Assembly (NCBI RefSeq): GCF_001007995.1
Contig: NZ_CP011389.1
Span: forward strand, 2,123,501 to 2,187,500
Reading direction: 5' to 3'
Source of the DNA: Deinococcus soli (ex Cha et al. 2016)
GTDB lineage: Bacteria > Deinococcota > Deinococci > Deinococcales > Deinococcaceae
Length of the DNA stretch: 64,000 nucleotides
Of the stretch, positions 28,148 through 42,252 are shown piece after piece. The notes under the pieces are model-generated. The model did no database searches. It saw only the letters and a program-made list of their open reading frames with translations, and was not told the origin of the DNA. Every line of letters starts with the position of its first letter. The stretch's first letter is position 1. The translations under genes and the position numbers were made by a program.

Positions 28148-29404
28148 GTGAGTGCGCCCGTGTCCGTGATCCCGTCTGCGCCGCCGCCCGCGCCGGAGCC
28201 CGCGCCGTTCCGGGTGTCGGCGGCGCAGGCGGGATTGATCGCGTCGAACTTCCTGATGTGGGGCGGGTTCTTCGCGGTGATCCCGCTGGTCACCGTGCAC
28301 TTCAGCGGGCCTACGGCGGGCGGCGGGCTGGGCTGGAGCGCCGCGAGCGTGGGGCTGGTGCTGGGCCTGCGGCAGCTGACGCAGCAGGGCCTGACGGTGT
28401 TCGGCGGGGCGTGGTCGGACCGGCTGGGGCCGAAACCGCTGATCCTGGCGGGGTGCCTGCTGCGCACGGCGGGCTTCGCGTGGATGGGCTTCGCGGACTC
28501 GCTGGGCGTGCTGCTCGCGGCGGCGGTGCTGGCCGGGGTGGGCGGCGGGCTGTTCGATGCGCCCAAGAGTGCGGCCATCACGCAGGTCACGCGTGAGGAG
28601 CACCGTACGCGGATGTTCAGCCTGACCAGCCTGTCCGGGAACGCGGGAATGGTGACCGGCCCGCTGATCGGCGCGGCGCTGCTGGGCCTGGGGTTCCGGT
28701 CGGCGGCGCTGGCGGCGGCCAGCGTGTACCTCTTAGCGGCGCTGGTGCTGGCGGTGACGCTCCCGCACCTGCGCCCCCAGCGAGGCGCGGGCCGCAGCCT
28801 GGACGGGCTGCGGGTGGCGGCGCTCGATACGCGCTTCCGGCGCTTCACGCTGGTCCTGATCGGGTACTTCATCCTGAGCACGCAGATCAACGTGGCGGTC
28901 ACCCTGAAGGCCATCGCGCTGGCCGGGACCGGCGCGACCGGCCCGCTGTACGGCCTGTCCGCCGGGATGGCCGTGGTGCTCCAGTACCCGCTGCTGCGCG
29001 CCGTGGAACGCTACCTGCCGACCCGCACGGCGCTGGTGGTGGCGGTGGCTCTGGTGGGCCTGAGCCTGGGCCTGATGAGCGTCGCGACCACCTTCCCGGC
29101 GCTGCTGGCGTGCGTGGCGCTGTACTCGCTGGGCACCATGACCGTGTACCCCACCCAGCAGACCCTGACCGCCCGCTTCGCGCCGCCCGCCCTGATCGGC
29201 AGTTACTTCGGCTTTTCCGCCATCAGCCTGGGCGTGGGCGGCGCGGTGGGCAGCGTCCTGGGCGGCGCGCTGGTGGACACGGGCGCGCAGCTGGGCTTCC
29301 CGGCGCTGCCGTGGGTCACCCTGGCAGCCATCGGCGTCTTCACGGCCCTGGGCCTACGCTGGGCGTTGCGCGGCCTGGACGAGGCTCCCACTGACGCAGC
29401 CTGA
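28148..29404 (+). CDS. MFS transporter
   Basis: A 418-aa major facilitator protein with twelve predicted membrane helices. The loop GAWSDRLGPKPLILAG after helix 2 is the MFS signature (GxxxDRxGxR/K). It begins with a short Pro/Ala-rich tail and a GTG start 7 bases after TAGCCT. The subgroup resembles drug-efflux type transporters but the substrate is unknown. It is divergent from the MBL hydrolase. Confidence 0.9.
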   Translation: MSAPVSVIPSAPPPAPEPAPFRVSAAQAGLIASNFLMWGGFFAVIPLVTVHFSGPTAGGGLGWSAASVGLVLGLRQLTQQGLTVFGGAWSDRLGPKPLILAGCLLRTAGFAWMGFADSLGVLLAAAVLAGVGGGLFDAPKSAAITQVTREEHRTRMFSLTSLSGNAGMVTGPLIGAALLGLGFRSAALAAASVYLLAALVLAVTLPHLRPQRGAGRSLDGLRVAALDTRFRRFTLVLIGYFILSTQINVAVTLKAIALAGTGATGPLYGLSAGMAVVLQYPLLRAVERYLPTRTALVVAVALVGLSLGLMSVATTFPALLACVALYSLGTMTVYPTQQTLTARFAPPALIGSYFGFSAISLGVGGAVGSVLGGALVDTGAQLGFPALPWVTLAAIGVFTALGLRWALRGLDEAPTDAA

Positions 29405-29410
29405 TCCCTG

Positions 29411-29452
29411 GCTCCCCTCGAGGGGAGCTGTCGGCGCCGCCGACTGAGGGGT
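29411..29452. repeat. Double-palindrome repeat between convergent genes
   Basis: GCTCCCCTCGAGGGGAGC (29411-29428) is an exact 18-base palindrome, followed by TCGGCG-C-CGCCGA (29431-29443) and CTGAGGGG. It lies just after the MFS stop. The layout resembles widespread intergenic REP-like repeats and it may serve as a bidirectional terminator. Confidence 0.55.
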
Positions 29453-29471
29453 GTGCGCGGCGCCGGAGTCC

Positions 29472-29741
29472 TCAGTCCCCGATGAACACCAGCCGCTCGA
29501 AGCTGCCGTCCGGGTGCGCTTCGGGGAGGCCCTGCGCGGCGGCCTGTTTCAGCTGGGCGAGGGCGGCGGACAGGGCGGGACCCTCGCCGTAGATACGCTG
29601 GGCGTCGGGTGTCACCTGAAGTTCCAGGCCGCGCCCTCCCTGCGTGGCGCGCAGCACGACGCCGGGACCGGGAACGTGCGTGACCTGCACGTCGGCGGGG
29701 AAGGCGGCGAGGTCGATCTGGTGGCGCAGCGTGTCGTCCAT
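29472..29741 (-). CDS. Small hypothetical protein
   Basis: An 89-aa protein, [20 protein letters not shown]..., predicted to form a short beta sheet ([20 protein letters not shown]) and one helix ([17 protein letters not shown]). No family recognised. CACAAT lies 6 bases upstream of the ATG on its strand, a leaderless arrangement supporting expression from this start. Confidence 0.6.
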   Translation of the reverse strand: MDDTLRHQIDLAAFPADVQVTHVPGPGVVLRATQGGRGLELQVTPDAQRIYGEGPALSAALAQLKQAAAQGLPEAHPDGSFERLVFIGD

Positions 29742-29802
29742 GCGGTCATTGTGCCTCCCCGGCACCGCGCCCTGCCTCCCATTCACCCCGGCGCCCCGCC
29801 CT

Positions 29803-29808
29803 TATCCT
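29803..29808 (+). promoter_or_regulatory. -10 box TATCCT, leaderless promoter of rarA
   Basis: TATCCT is followed by GCGCGC and the GTG start at 29815. This placement sets the rarA start, rejecting the longer in-frame upstream reading. Confidence 0.65.
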
Positions 29809-29814
29809 GCGCGC

Positions 29815-31101
29815 GTGACGCTGTTCGACCCGCCCGCTCCCCTCGCCGAACGCCTGCGGCCCCGCACGGTCGCGGAGGTCGTGGGGCAGACGCACCTGCT
29901 CGGCCCCGGCAGACCGCTCACGCGCGTGTTGCAGTCCGGGCGGCTGGGCAGCCTGATCCTGTGGGGACCGCCCGGCGTAGGCAAGACCACCCTGGCGCGG
30001 CTGCTGGCCGGGGAGGTCGGCGCGCACTTCATCCCGCTCTCGGCGGTCACGGCGGGCGTGAAGGACGTCCGGGAGGCCGTCACGGAAGCCGAGCGCCTGC
30101 GCGGGCGCGGGCAGAAGACCATCCTCTTCCTCGACGAGATCCACCGTTTCAACAAGGCGCAGCAGGACGCGCTGCTCCCGCACGTCGAGAGCGGCCTGCT
30201 CACCCTGATCGGCGCGACCACCGAGAACCCCAGCTTCGAGGTGAACCCCGCCCTGCGCTCCCGCGCCCGCACGCTGGTGCTGGAGGCCCTCACGCCTGAG
30301 GATGTGCGCGGCCTGCTAGAACGTGCCCTCACCGACCCGCGCGGCCTGAGCGGCGTGACCGCCGAGCCGGAAGCGCTGGACCTCCTGGCCCGGCTCGCCG
30401 AAGGGGACGCCCGCCGCGCCCTGAGCACCCTGGAAGTCGCCAGCACCCTGAGTAACCCCGTCACGCCAGACGCGATCACCGAGGCGTTCGGGCGGCACCT
30501 GCCGCAGATGGACAAGAACGGCGAGGACTTCTACAACCTCATCAGCGCGCTGCACAAGAGCGTGCGCGGCAGCCACGTGGACGGCGCGCTGTACTGGCTG
30601 GCCCGCATGGTCGAGGGCGGCGCCGACCCCCTGTACGTCGCGCGGCGCGTGGTCCGCATGGCCGCCGAGGACATCGGCCTCGCCGACCCACAGGCCCTCC
30701 GGCTGGCCGTAGCCGCGCGCGACACCGTCGAATTCCTCGGCAGTCCCGAAGGCGACCTCGCCCTGGCGCAGGCGGTCGTGTACCTCGCGCTGGCCCCCAA
30801 GAGCAACAGCGTGTACGTCGCCTGGAAGAACGCCCTGAACGCCGTCCGCGAGGGTGAGAGCCTGCCCATCCCGCTGCACCTGCGCAACGCCCCCACCGCC
30901 CTCATGCGCCAGCAGGGCTACGGCAAGGGCTACGCGTACTACTTCGACGATCCCGAAGGCTCATTCGCCCAGAACTACATCCCCAACGGCGTGCAGCTCG
31001 AACTCTACGCCCCCACCGGCGAAGGCTGGGAAGCCCGCGTCGCCGACCGCTGGCGCAAACTCCGGGACGCACACGGTGAGGGGGAGAGCGCCGGGACCTG
31101 A
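29815..31101 (+). CDS. rarA: Replication-associated recombination protein RarA (MgsA)
   Basis: A 428-aa clamp-loader-like AAA+ ATPase acting at stalled replication forks. [20 protein letters not shown] is the family N-terminus; Walker [13 protein letters not shown] lies near residue 52, Walker [16 protein letters not shown] near 105 and sensor 1 [12 protein letters not shown] after it. The tetramerisation part [20 protein letters not shown] and YKG-like [14 protein letters not shown] are near the C-terminus. GTG start, leaderless. Confidence 0.95.
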   Translation: MTLFDPPAPLAERLRPRTVAEVVGQTHLLGPGRPLTRVLQSGRLGSLILWGPPGVGKTTLARLLAGEVGAHFIPLSAVTAGVKDVREAVTEAERLRGRGQKTILFLDEIHRFNKAQQDALLPHVESGLLTLIGATTENPSFEVNPALRSRARTLVLEALTPEDVRGLLERALTDPRGLSGVTAEPEALDLLARLAEGDARRALSTLEVASTLSNPVTPDAITEAFGRHLPQMDKNGEDFYNLISALHKSVRGSHVDGALYWLARMVEGGADPLYVARRVVRMAAEDIGLADPQALRLAVAARDTVEFLGSPEGDLALAQAVVYLALAPKSNSVYVAWKNALNAVREGESLPIPLHLRNAPTALMRQQGYGKGYAYYFDDPEGSFAQNYIPNGVQLELYAPTGEGWEARVADRWRKLRDAHGEGESAGT

Positions 31102-31113
31102 ACCGGCCGCCCC

Positions 31114-31566
31114 TCAGGCCAGTCCCAGACCCCGCGTGACGCTGGCCTGCGCGTCCTGTTCGGGCACGCTGGTCACGACCGCCTCGATGTGTCCGTCCGG
31201 GCCGGTCAGGATCAGGGTGGGGAAGGCGTGCACGCGGTACGGGCGGCGCAGGCTGCCGTCGGCGTCGAGGTGCAGCGCGTCCCCGTAGGCGTGGGGGGGC
31301 AGGTCGCCGCGCCGCGCGTCGATCACGCGCAGGTCCAGCCCGTGCGCGTGCGCCAGCTGACCCAGAAATACGTCCAGCGTGTCGCACGCCACGCAGGCCT
31401 CGGTCTTGAAGGACAGCAGCGTGCGGCGCGTGACGTTCAGCGCGGCGGGCGGCGGCACGACCGCACCCGGCTGGACGGTGCGCGCGGCGATCAGGCGGCC
31501 CAGCAGCGCCCCGAGCGGGCGGGGCAGGCGGATGCGGACGGGCGTGGGCGCGGGTCGCTGGGGCAT
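31114..31566 (-). CDS. Thioredoxin-fold protein
   Basis: A 150-aa protein. The central FKTEACVACDTLDVFL has a CxxC pair (about residues 58-61) in a thioredoxin fold, with cis-Pro HAFPTLILTGPDG. The N-terminal 45 residues are Pro/Arg-rich and not clearly a signal peptide. The fold supports a thiol-disulfide or redox-sensing role; partner unknown. It converges with rarA. Confidence 0.8.
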   Translation of the reverse strand: MPQRPAPTPVRIRLPRPLGALLGRLIAARTVQPGAVVPPPAALNVTRRTLLSFKTEACVACDTLDVFLGQLAHAHGLDLRVIDARRGDLPPHAYGDALHLDADGSLRRPYRVHAFPTLILTGPDGHIEAVVTSVPEQDAQASVTRGLGLA

Positions 31567-31871
31567 GGATACCTCCTGGTGAATGCCCCCAGGTACGCGC
31601 CCGGCGCGGCCGGGTTCCCGTGCGGGCGTGCCGGCAGCAGAAGGCCCCCGCCGCTCCGGGGTGCGGAGGGCGGGGGTGGGGGCGGACCGGCGTCGAGGCC
31701 GTGGTCGTGAGGGGTGCGCGGTGCCGGGTGAGGGGTGCAGGGTGCTGGGCGTGCGTGGTGCGGCCCGGGTGGATCCGGGGACGCCGCCCCGGCGTCTTCA
31801 GGGGTGCAGCGTGTTCCCCGCTGCAGGGTAGGTCTCCGCCCGCGCGGCCGTCCCCGAGCGGCAGTGTGGGC
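31567..31871. other. Intergenic region with no recognised gene
   Basis: A 305-base G-rich stretch between the thioredoxin-like and DIP1984 genes, both on the minus strand. Apart from a weak hairpin GACGCC/GGCGTC near 31781-31798, possibly a terminator for the DIP1984 gene, and G-rich simple sequence at 31660-31750, nothing is recognised. Confidence 0.5.
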
Positions 31872-32330
31872 CTACCCGGGCAGGTCCGTCAACCAGTTGG
31901 CCTGTTGTAGCTGCGTGTCCAGTTCGCGCCGCGCCTTGGCCAGGGTATCCACCTGCGCCTGCAGGTCGCGGGCGGGCAGCGCGGAGAGGATGCGGACCTC
32001 GCTGTTGCTGTAGCGGGTGGGGCGTTCGCTCGCGGTGGCGGCGGCACGGCGCAGGACCTTCAGGCGAAGGTCGAGCAGGTCGCGGCGGGTCAGGGCGTCC
32101 GTGATGGTCTCCCCGCCGGGCAGCGTGGCGCCGAGGTTCGCGCGGTGGATGCGTGGCAGGAGGGCCTCCAGCTGCGCGGTGACCTCCATGAACTCGCGCA
32201 GCAGCGCCTGGGGGTCCTCGGCGGGCGCCTCGCCCTCCTGCACGAGGAGGTTCTTCACGAGGCGTTCCTCGAGCTGCGCGGCGCGTTTCTGGAGGTCGGC
32301 GCGGGTGATCAGGGCCTCGGCGAGTTTCAT
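31872..32330 (-). CDS. DIP1984 family (septicolysin-like) protein
   Basis: A 152-aa all-helical protein opening MKLAEALITRADLQKRAAQLEERL and continuing LPRIHRANLGATLPGGETITD and DALTRRDLLDLRLKVLRRAA, the DIP1984 signature. Although a relative was named septicolysin, haemolytic function is not established for the family. Length is normal. TACCCT lies 6 bases before the ATG, indicating a leaderless start. Confidence 0.88.
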   Translation of the reverse strand: MKLAEALITRADLQKRAAQLEERLVKNLLVQEGEAPAEDPQALLREFMEVTAQLEALLPRIHRANLGATLPGGETITDALTRRDLLDLRLKVLRRAAATASERPTRYSNSEVRILSALPARDLQAQVDTLAKARRELDTQLQQANWLTDLPG

Positions 32331-32445
32331 GTGTGCAGGGTAGGGGACGGACATGGGGCACAGGTGCGGCGGGAATTGGGATAAGGCTTTCTAAGCCACT
32401 CGGCGCACGGTCATTCCATGCGGGGGCCGCTATGCTCCGTATGAG

Positions 32446-34740
<2,295 letters not shown>

Positions 34741-34800
34741 CCCGGCGCCCTCATGAGGCGGCCTTTGACGACCCTCAGGGTTCACCGTCAGGATGGGCAG

Positions 34801-35754
34801 GTGCGATTTCCTGCTCCTGCCCTTCTGACGGCCACGCTCACCGCGGCTGGCCTCGCCCTGACTGGCCTCGCTTCCGCCCAGAACGCTCCCGCTGGCGGCG
34901 TCCAGCTGCCCGCCGATTACTTCGGCCGCTTCGGCAGTACGCAGCTGGTGGCCAGCAACACCGAGGGCTTTGGCGTGCGCTTCCTGCCCCTGCCCCTCAA
35001 GGCCGATCTGCGCCTCACGCTCGTGAAGGCCCCCACGTACACCGATTACGGCCTCAGCGCGCAGCTGGGCAGCCTGTACGCCGCCGCGGGGGTGTTCTAC
35101 AACGTGCCCAGGGCCGAACTGACCAGCGCCCCCGCCAGTGGCCTGCAGTGGAGCGGCGTGGTGCAGGGCGGCGCCTCGCACAGCCGATTCAGCGTCGGGT
35201 ACGCCACGCAGGTGGACGGCGGCAAGGTGCGCTTCCTGAACAACGTCGGCGTGGCCCAGCAGGGCGGCGTCACCGCGCCCTACACCCAGTCCGAGGTCAG
35301 CGCCGCGTACGGCAGGACGTTCGACAGGGTCAACACCGCCGTGTACTCCACCGCCCGCATGTACGCCTTCCCGGTGCAGGGCAAGGCGCAGGGCAGCCTG
35401 GACGTGACCCTGGCCCTGAACGCCCCGCTCGCGCAGGGCCTCACGCTGGACGCCTCGCACTTCGAGCGGTTCACGGTCGGCGAGGTCGCCATCCCGGACT
35501 TCGGTCTGGGCCGTTACGAGTCCAGCGCCGCGACCCTCACCTACCGCGTGCCGGGACAGGAGGGGTTCGGGGTGGGCGCGCTGCGCAGCCGCACCTCCCG
35601 CGACTGGACGAACCGCGTGACGACCACGGACGGCGACCTGCTGCTGAACGTGGGCCTGCCGGTGCTGCTGGGCGGCAGCGTGGGCTACGAGTGGCACGAC
35701 GCGGCGCCCACCGCCAACCGCTGGCGGTTCGGCGTGTCCACGATGCCCCGCTGA
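34801..35754 (+). CDS. Secreted hypothetical protein, beta-rich
   Basis: A 317-aa protein. From GTG 34801 the N-terminus MRFPAPALLTATLTAAGLAL...ASAQ is a good signal peptide; an upstream in-frame ATG (34753) would add 16 residues with charged sequence before it and is less likely. The mature part is made of short amphipathic beta strands (YGLSAQLGSLYAAAGVFYN, SAAYGRTFDRVNTAVYSTA) suggestive of an outer-membrane-type barrel or surface protein. No family recognised. It follows mutS2 by 60 bases. Confidence 0.7.
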   Translation: MRFPAPALLTATLTAAGLALTGLASAQNAPAGGVQLPADYFGRFGSTQLVASNTEGFGVRFLPLPLKADLRLTLVKAPTYTDYGLSAQLGSLYAAAGVFYNVPRAELTSAPASGLQWSGVVQGGASHSRFSVGYATQVDGGKVRFLNNVGVAQQGGVTAPYTQSEVSAAYGRTFDRVNTAVYSTARMYAFPVQGKAQGSLDVTLALNAPLAQGLTLDASHFERFTVGEVAIPDFGLGRYESSAATLTYRVPGQEGFGVGALRSRTSRDWTNRVTTTDGDLLLNVGLPVLLGGSVGYEWHDAAPTANRWRFGVSTMPR

Positions 35755-35846
35755 TCGTCCCGCCTGCCGGGTCTGGTCTGTGTGGCCAGGGACGCGGGTG
35801 GACAGGGGCGGCCCCCGGTGGCCCGGCGGGGTGATAGCGTCCCGGC

Positions 35847-36998
35847 GTGACGACTGCCCGCCCCGCCGCTCCGCCGCCGCTCTCGTGGACGCTGCTGGCG
35901 GTGGGTGTGGCGGCGTTCTTCACGCTGGGCCTGATCCAGGCGATGTACGGCCCGGCGTTCGGGCTGTTCCAGGCGCGCTTCGGCGTGAGTACCGCGTCGG
36001 TGGGCGTGATCGCCAGCGCGCACTTCCTGGGGTCGGCGGTCGCGCCGCCGCTGATGGGGCTGCTGCTGCGCCGCGTGAGCGTGCGGGCCGGGGTGTCCTG
36101 GAGTCTGCTGCTGCTGGCGCTGGGCGTGACGGGCGTGGTGTTCGCGCCCGCGTGGCCGCTGGCGGTCGCGTCGGCGTTCCTGGGCGGCTTCGGGCTGGGC
36201 GGCGTGAGCGCCTGCCTGAACGCCGCGTACGCGAGCGTGGGAGCGCGCGCCGTGAACCTCGTGAACGCGGTGTTCGGGGTGGGCAGCATGCTCGCCCCGC
36301 TGCTGGTGGTGGGCCTGGGCCGCGCGGACGGCACGCCGGGCGGACTGGCCGGGCCGTTCCTGACGGTCGCGGCCCTGTGCGCGGTGACGTTCGCGGTGGG
36401 GCGCGTGTGGGGCGTGCCGGGCATCCACGCGCCGGCGCGCGCGGCGGACGCCCCCGCCCCGGCGCGGCCGGTGGTGCAGGCGGCGCTGTTCGCGGCGCTG
36501 ATCGTGTGTTACGTGGGCCTGGAGGCCGGGTACGGCGCGTGGGCGTCACGGTACCTGACGGAACTGGGACTGCCCGGCGCGGCCCTGACCCTGAGTGCCT
36601 TCTGGGCGGCGCTGACGGTGGGGCGCGTCCTGACCGGCGTGTTCGCGGGCCGGGTGGGCGCGCCGCGCGTGGTGCTGAGCTGCGGCGCGGCGCTGGTGGC
36701 GCTGGCGCTGGCCATGCGGGTGCCTGCGCTGGCGCCGCTGGCCGTGATCCTGTCCGGGCTGGCCCTGGCCCCGGTGTTCGGCACGACCCTAGCGTGGCTG
36801 TCGCAGGTGCTCAGCGCGCGGCTGGTGCCGCTGCTGCTGGTGGCCGGCTCGCTGGGCGGGGTGCTCTCGCCGTGGCTGCTGGGGCAGGCGTTCGCGCGCT
36901 TCGGGGCGGGGGCGGTGCCCGTGACGCTCGCGGTCCTCGCGGCGCTGATGCTGCTGTTTACGGCGCTGGCACGGCGTGGCGCGCGCGCGGCGGCCTGA
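35847..36998 (+). CDS. MFS transporter
   Basis: A 383-aa major facilitator protein with about twelve helices: SWTLLAVGVAAFFTLGLIQ, the first-half RFGVSTASVGVIASAHFLG, and the second-half ARPVVQAALFAALIVCYVGL. It resembles the FucP/sugar-type or YfmO-like groups only loosely; substrate unknown. The GTG start lies 6 bases after TAGCGT (35835-35840), a leaderless promoter. Confidence 0.88.
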   Translation: MTTARPAAPPPLSWTLLAVGVAAFFTLGLIQAMYGPAFGLFQARFGVSTASVGVIASAHFLGSAVAPPLMGLLLRRVSVRAGVSWSLLLLALGVTGVVFAPAWPLAVASAFLGGFGLGGVSACLNAAYASVGARAVNLVNAVFGVGSMLAPLLVVGLGRADGTPGGLAGPFLTVAALCAVTFAVGRVWGVPGIHAPARAADAPAPARPVVQAALFAALIVCYVGLEAGYGAWASRYLTELGLPGAALTLSAFWAALTVGRVLTGVFAGRVGAPRVVLSCGAALVALALAMRVPALAPLAVILSGLALAPVFGTTLAWLSQVLSARLVPLLLVAGSLGGVLSPWLLGQAFARFGAGAVPVTLAVLAALMLLFTALARRGARAAA

Positions 36999-37152
36999 AG
37001 ATTACCCGGCTGCCGGGGGCGTGTGAGGGGGGGTTCTAGCAAACCTCGTTGTCAGGGTGGGGGGCGTGTGGCAGAATGCGCGGCGAATTCTCAGCAACCC
37101 ACGATTCAAGTCCTCGCCGGGTTCGGCCCGGCGGCGCAACGGAGGCTCTAGA

Positions 37153-37641
<489 letters not shown>

Positions 37642-37651
37642 CCGTGGTGTT

Positions 37652-37740
37652 CAGGTATGTTGAGGGCCGCCATCAGCCCACCTGAAACGAGCGGAGCGAG
37701 CAGGAGAGAGGCGGGTTCCGGGCTGACCACTTCGCTTCCG
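37652..37740 (+). repeat. Hairpin-plus-tail 3' repeat after the Gre-family gene
   Basis: TTCAGGT (37652-37658) pairs with ACCTGAA (37680-37686) starting 10 bases after the stop. The tail CGAGCGGAGCGAGCAGGAGA, then GCGGGTTCCGGG and TTCCGGAATC, matches the copy at 46669-46765 but is shorter and diverged at its end. Confidence 0.55.
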
Positions 37741-37848
37741 GAATCTTGAACAGGGGAGGCAGGTCGCAGTGTGCGGTCTGCCTCCCGACCTGTTTTGGAG
37801 CGGGCCGTGAACTGGACGTGCGGTCTGCCCGGCGTGTGGGGCGCGGCC

Positions 37849-37854
37849 TATACT
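37849..37854 (+). promoter_or_regulatory. -10 box TATACT, leaderless promoter of lysS
   Basis: TATACT, a near-perfect -10 box, is followed by 7 bases and the lysS ATG at 37862. Confidence 0.7.
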
Positions 37855-37861
37855 GGCGGTT

Positions 37862-39424
<1,563 letters not shown>

Positions 39425-39514
39425 ACGAATGGGTGCGGGTGAACCGGCCGGGGCTGCTGCTCCGGCCGGTTCGTTTGACGTCAATCTAGATCGGTTGTCC
39501 AGAAAAGGGCGTCG

Positions 39515-39549
39515 GGAAGCGCTTCCATTAATTCGTTCGTTTGACAAAC
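39515..39549. promoter_or_regulatory. Operator-like palindromes before the ROK/sugar-transport operon
   Basis: Two dyads lie in the 247-base gap. GGAAGCGCTTCC (39515-39526) is a perfect palindrome with the central CG seen in LacI/CcpA-type operators. GTTTG-A-CAAAC (39539-39549) overlaps a consensus -35 hexamer TTGACA (39541-39546) and fits ROK-type boxes. A third, TTGACGTCAA, lies at 39477-39486. These suggest autoregulation and carbon control of the operon (inference). Confidence 0.5.
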
Positions 39550-39671
39550 AAAATTATCCAGGCGCAGCATACCCGTACACAAGCCCCACCAAGCCCAGCA
39601 GCCGGACCCGCCGGCTGACGCTCCCCTGCGCCCCGACCCATGCTGACCCACCCCGGTCACAGAGGACCCCC

Positions 39672-41009
39672 ATGCTGCACGCCGACACCCACAGCCCGGA
39701 CACCCTGGACCTCGCGGCCATCCGCGCGCGGCACACCCTGCTGCTGCTCGGTCTGCTGTGGGACCGGGACCTGGCCCGCGTGGACATCGCCCGTGAACTG
39801 GGCCTGTCACGCAGCGCGATCAGCTCCATCGTCACGGAACTGATCAGCGTCGGGCTGGTGCAGGAGGTCGGCACGCGCGGCACCGGCGGAGTGGGGCGGC
39901 GCGCCACCATGCTGAACCTCAACACCCGCGCCGCCGCCCTGCTCGCTATCGACCTGGGCGCCAGCCACGCCCGCGTAGACGCCCTGGACCTCCAGTGCCG
40001 CCCCCTGGCCAGCCGCACCGTGCCGCACGACATCTCACGCGGCCCGCAGCCCACCTACGCCCTGCTGAAAGACCTGACCCGGCAGGTGCTCGCCGACGCG
40101 CAGCTGAACGCCGCGCAGGTCGCGCTGGTCGGCGTGGGCGTCCCCGGACCCGTCGACCACGACACGGGCCGCGTCGTGCAGCCCCCCAACATGCCCGGCT
40201 GGGACGGCGAGAACGTCCGCGCGGCCCTGCAGGACGCCCTGAACCTTGAAGTGCTCGTGGACAATGACGCCAACCTGGGCGCCCTGGCCGAGGCCCGCTT
40301 CGGCGCGCACCGCGGCATCCAGGACCTCATCTACGTGAAAGTCGCCACCGGCATCGGCGCGGGCGTGCTGCTCGGCGGGCGCCTGCACCGCGGCACGCGC
40401 GGCGGGGCCGGCGAGATCGGGCACATCAGCATCAACGAGCAGGGCCCGGTGGGCCGCAGCGGGAACCCCGGCAGTCTGGAAAGCTACGCCGCCGCGCAGG
40501 TCATCGAGAACCACGCCCGCAGCCTGCGCCTCCAGGGCCACCCCTCGGACCTGCCCGACCCCATCACCATCGAGGACCTGCTCACGCACGCCGCGCACGA
40601 CCCCCTGGCCCGCGCCGTGTGGGAGGAAGCCGGGCACCATCTGGGCGTGGCGATCAGCACCACCCTGAACCTCTTCAACCCGGCCGCCGTGATCATCGGC
40701 GGGCGGCTGGCGCAGGCGGGGGACGTGCTGCTGCGCGCCATCCGCGTCAGCGCGCAGAGCCGCACCATGCGCATCAACGCCGACCGCACCCGCATCGACC
40801 TGGGCACCCTGGGTCAGGACGCCGGCGTGATGGGCGCCGGAGCCATGATGCTCGATTCGCTGTTCACCCCACGGGGCCTGCCGCACCTGTACGGCATCGC
40901 CCGCATGAACCAGAACGCCCGTGACCTCGCGGGCAGCCGCGCCCCACCCCCGGCCCCCCGGCCGACCCCCACCCTGAACGCACCCGTTTCTCACGGAGGA
41001 ACACCATGA
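39672..41009 (+). CDS. ROK-family transcriptional regulator (NagC/XylR type)
   Basis: A 445-aa protein with an N-terminal winged-helix DNA-binding domain ([22 protein letters not shown], residues about 35-58) and a ROK sugar-kinase-like domain ([36 protein letters not shown]). The usual zinc-site cysteines (CxCGxxGC) are replaced: the region reads [18 protein letters not shown], so zinc binding is lost and kinase activity unlikely. The C-terminus has a Pro-rich tail. Its stop overlaps the downstream binding-protein start, so it probably regulates and is cotranscribed with the sugar importer. Confidence 0.9.
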   Translation: MLHADTHSPDTLDLAAIRARHTLLLLGLLWDRDLARVDIARELGLSRSAISSIVTELISVGLVQEVGTRGTGGVGRRATMLNLNTRAAALLAIDLGASHARVDALDLQCRPLASRTVPHDISRGPQPTYALLKDLTRQVLADAQLNAAQVALVGVGVPGPVDHDTGRVVQPPNMPGWDGENVRAALQDALNLEVLVDNDANLGALAEARFGAHRGIQDLIYVKVATGIGAGVLLGGRLHRGTRGGAGEIGHISINEQGPVGRSGNPGSLESYAAAQVIENHARSLRLQGHPSDLPDPITIEDLLTHAAHDPLARAVWEEAGHHLGVAISTTLNLFNPAAVIIGGRLAQAGDVLLRAIRVSAQSRTMRINADRTRIDLGTLGQDAGVMGAGAMMLDSLFTPRGLPHLYGIARMNQNARDLAGSRAPPPAPRPTPTLNAPVSHGGTP

Positions 41010-42241
41010 AAAAAGCACTGCTGCTCGCCGCCGCCCTCGCCGTCACCACCAGCGCCTCTGCCGCTGGCAAACTGGAGATCTTCTCCTGGTGGTCCGGTGA
41101 CGAGGGTCCCGCCCTGGAAGCCCTGATCAAGCTGTACAAGCAGAAGTACCCTGCCGTGACCGTGGACAACGCCACCGTCTCCGGCGGCGCCGGCACGAAC
41201 GCCAAGGCTGTCCTGAAGACCCGCATGCTGGGCGGCACGCCCCCCGACTCCTTCCAGGCGCACGCCGGTCAGGAACTCATCGGCACCTGGGTCGTCGCCG
41301 GGCGCATGGAGGACCTCAGCAGCCTCTTCAAGAGCGAGGGCTGGGACAAGGTCTTCCCCAAGGACCTCGTCAAGCTGATCAGCACGAACGGCAAGCCCTG
41401 GAGCGTGCCCGTGAACGTGCACCGCAGCAACGTCATGTGGTACAACCCCGCCAAACTCAAGGCCTGGGGCGTCACCGCGCCCAAGACCTGGCCCGAGTTC
41501 CTCAAGACCTGCTCCACCCTGAAAGCCAAGGGCGTCGCCGCGCCGCTGGTCGTCGGTGAGAACTGGACCCAGCAGCACCTCTGGGAGAGCGTCATGATCG
41601 GCACCCTGGGCGCTGCCAACTGGGAGAACCTGTGGGCCGGGAAACTGAAGTTCACGGACCCCAAGGTCGTCGCGGGCTTCACCACCTTCGGCAAGGTCAT
41701 GGACTGCGCCAACAAGGACGCCAGCGGCCTCAGCTGGCAGCAGGCCAGCGACCGCATCATCGACGGGACCAGCGCGTTCAACGTCATGGGTGACTGGGCC
41801 GCCGGGTACTTCACCACCACCAAGAAACTCGCCCCGAACACCGGCTTCGGCTGGGCGCCCGCCCCCGGCACCACCAAGACCTTCGTGATGCTCGCCGACT
41901 CCTTCGGTCTGCCCAAGGGCGCCAAGGACCGCACCGAGGCCCTGAACTGGCTGAAAGTCCTGGGCAGCAAGGCCGGTCAGGACGCCTTCAACCCCCTCAA
42001 GGGCTCCATCGCCGCGCGTACCGACAGCGACCTGAGCAAGTACAACACCTACAGCAGGAGTGCCGCCGCCGACTGGAAGAGCAACAAGATCGTCGGCAGC
42101 CTCGTGCACGGCGCCGTCGCCCCCGAAAGCTTCATGAGCGCCTTCGGCGCAATCATCGACCAGTACGTCGCCAGCCGCAACAGCGCCGGGGCCGCCGCCG
42201 CCGCGCAGCAGCTGGCCGTGCGCGCCGGCATCAGCAAGTAA
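41006..42241 (+). CDS. Sugar ABC transporter substrate-binding protein, glucose/mannose type
   Basis: A 411-aa family 1 solute-binding protein. Signal peptide [20 protein letters not shown]. The mature sequence [46 protein letters not shown] and [15 protein letters not shown] follows the Thermus thermophilus glucose/galactose/mannose-binding protein closely, including the ligand-stacking Trp residues, so glucose is the best guess. The start overlaps the ROK gene stop (ATGA) and has a GGAGGA ribosome site. Confidence 0.93.
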   Translation: MKKALLLAAALAVTTSASAAGKLEIFSWWSGDEGPALEALIKLYKQKYPAVTVDNATVSGGAGTNAKAVLKTRMLGGTPPDSFQAHAGQELIGTWVVAGRMEDLSSLFKSEGWDKVFPKDLVKLISTNGKPWSVPVNVHRSNVMWYNPAKLKAWGVTAPKTWPEFLKTCSTLKAKGVAAPLVVGENWTQQHLWESVMIGTLGAANWENLWAGKLKFTDPKVVAGFTTFGKVMDCANKDASGLSWQQASDRIIDGTSAFNVMGDWAAGYFTTTKKLAPNTGFGWAPAPGTTKTFVMLADSFGLPKGAKDRTEALNWLKVLGSKAGQDAFNPLKGSIAARTDSDLSKYNTYSRSAAADWKSNKIVGSLVHGAVAPESFMSAFGAIIDQYVASRNSAGAAAAAQQLAVRAGISK

Positions 42242-42252
42242 AGCACCAGCCA

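Noticed and set aside
26529..28150. Radiation/desiccation response motif upstream of dps or other stress genes
   Set aside because: No palindrome resembling TTATG-N-ACATAA was seen upstream of dps, rarA, mutS2 or other genes here.
31620..31910. Short open frames in the G-rich gap before the DIP1984 gene
   Set aside because: Composition is simple G/C/R-rich sequence, with no ribosome site or -10 box and no conserved motif.
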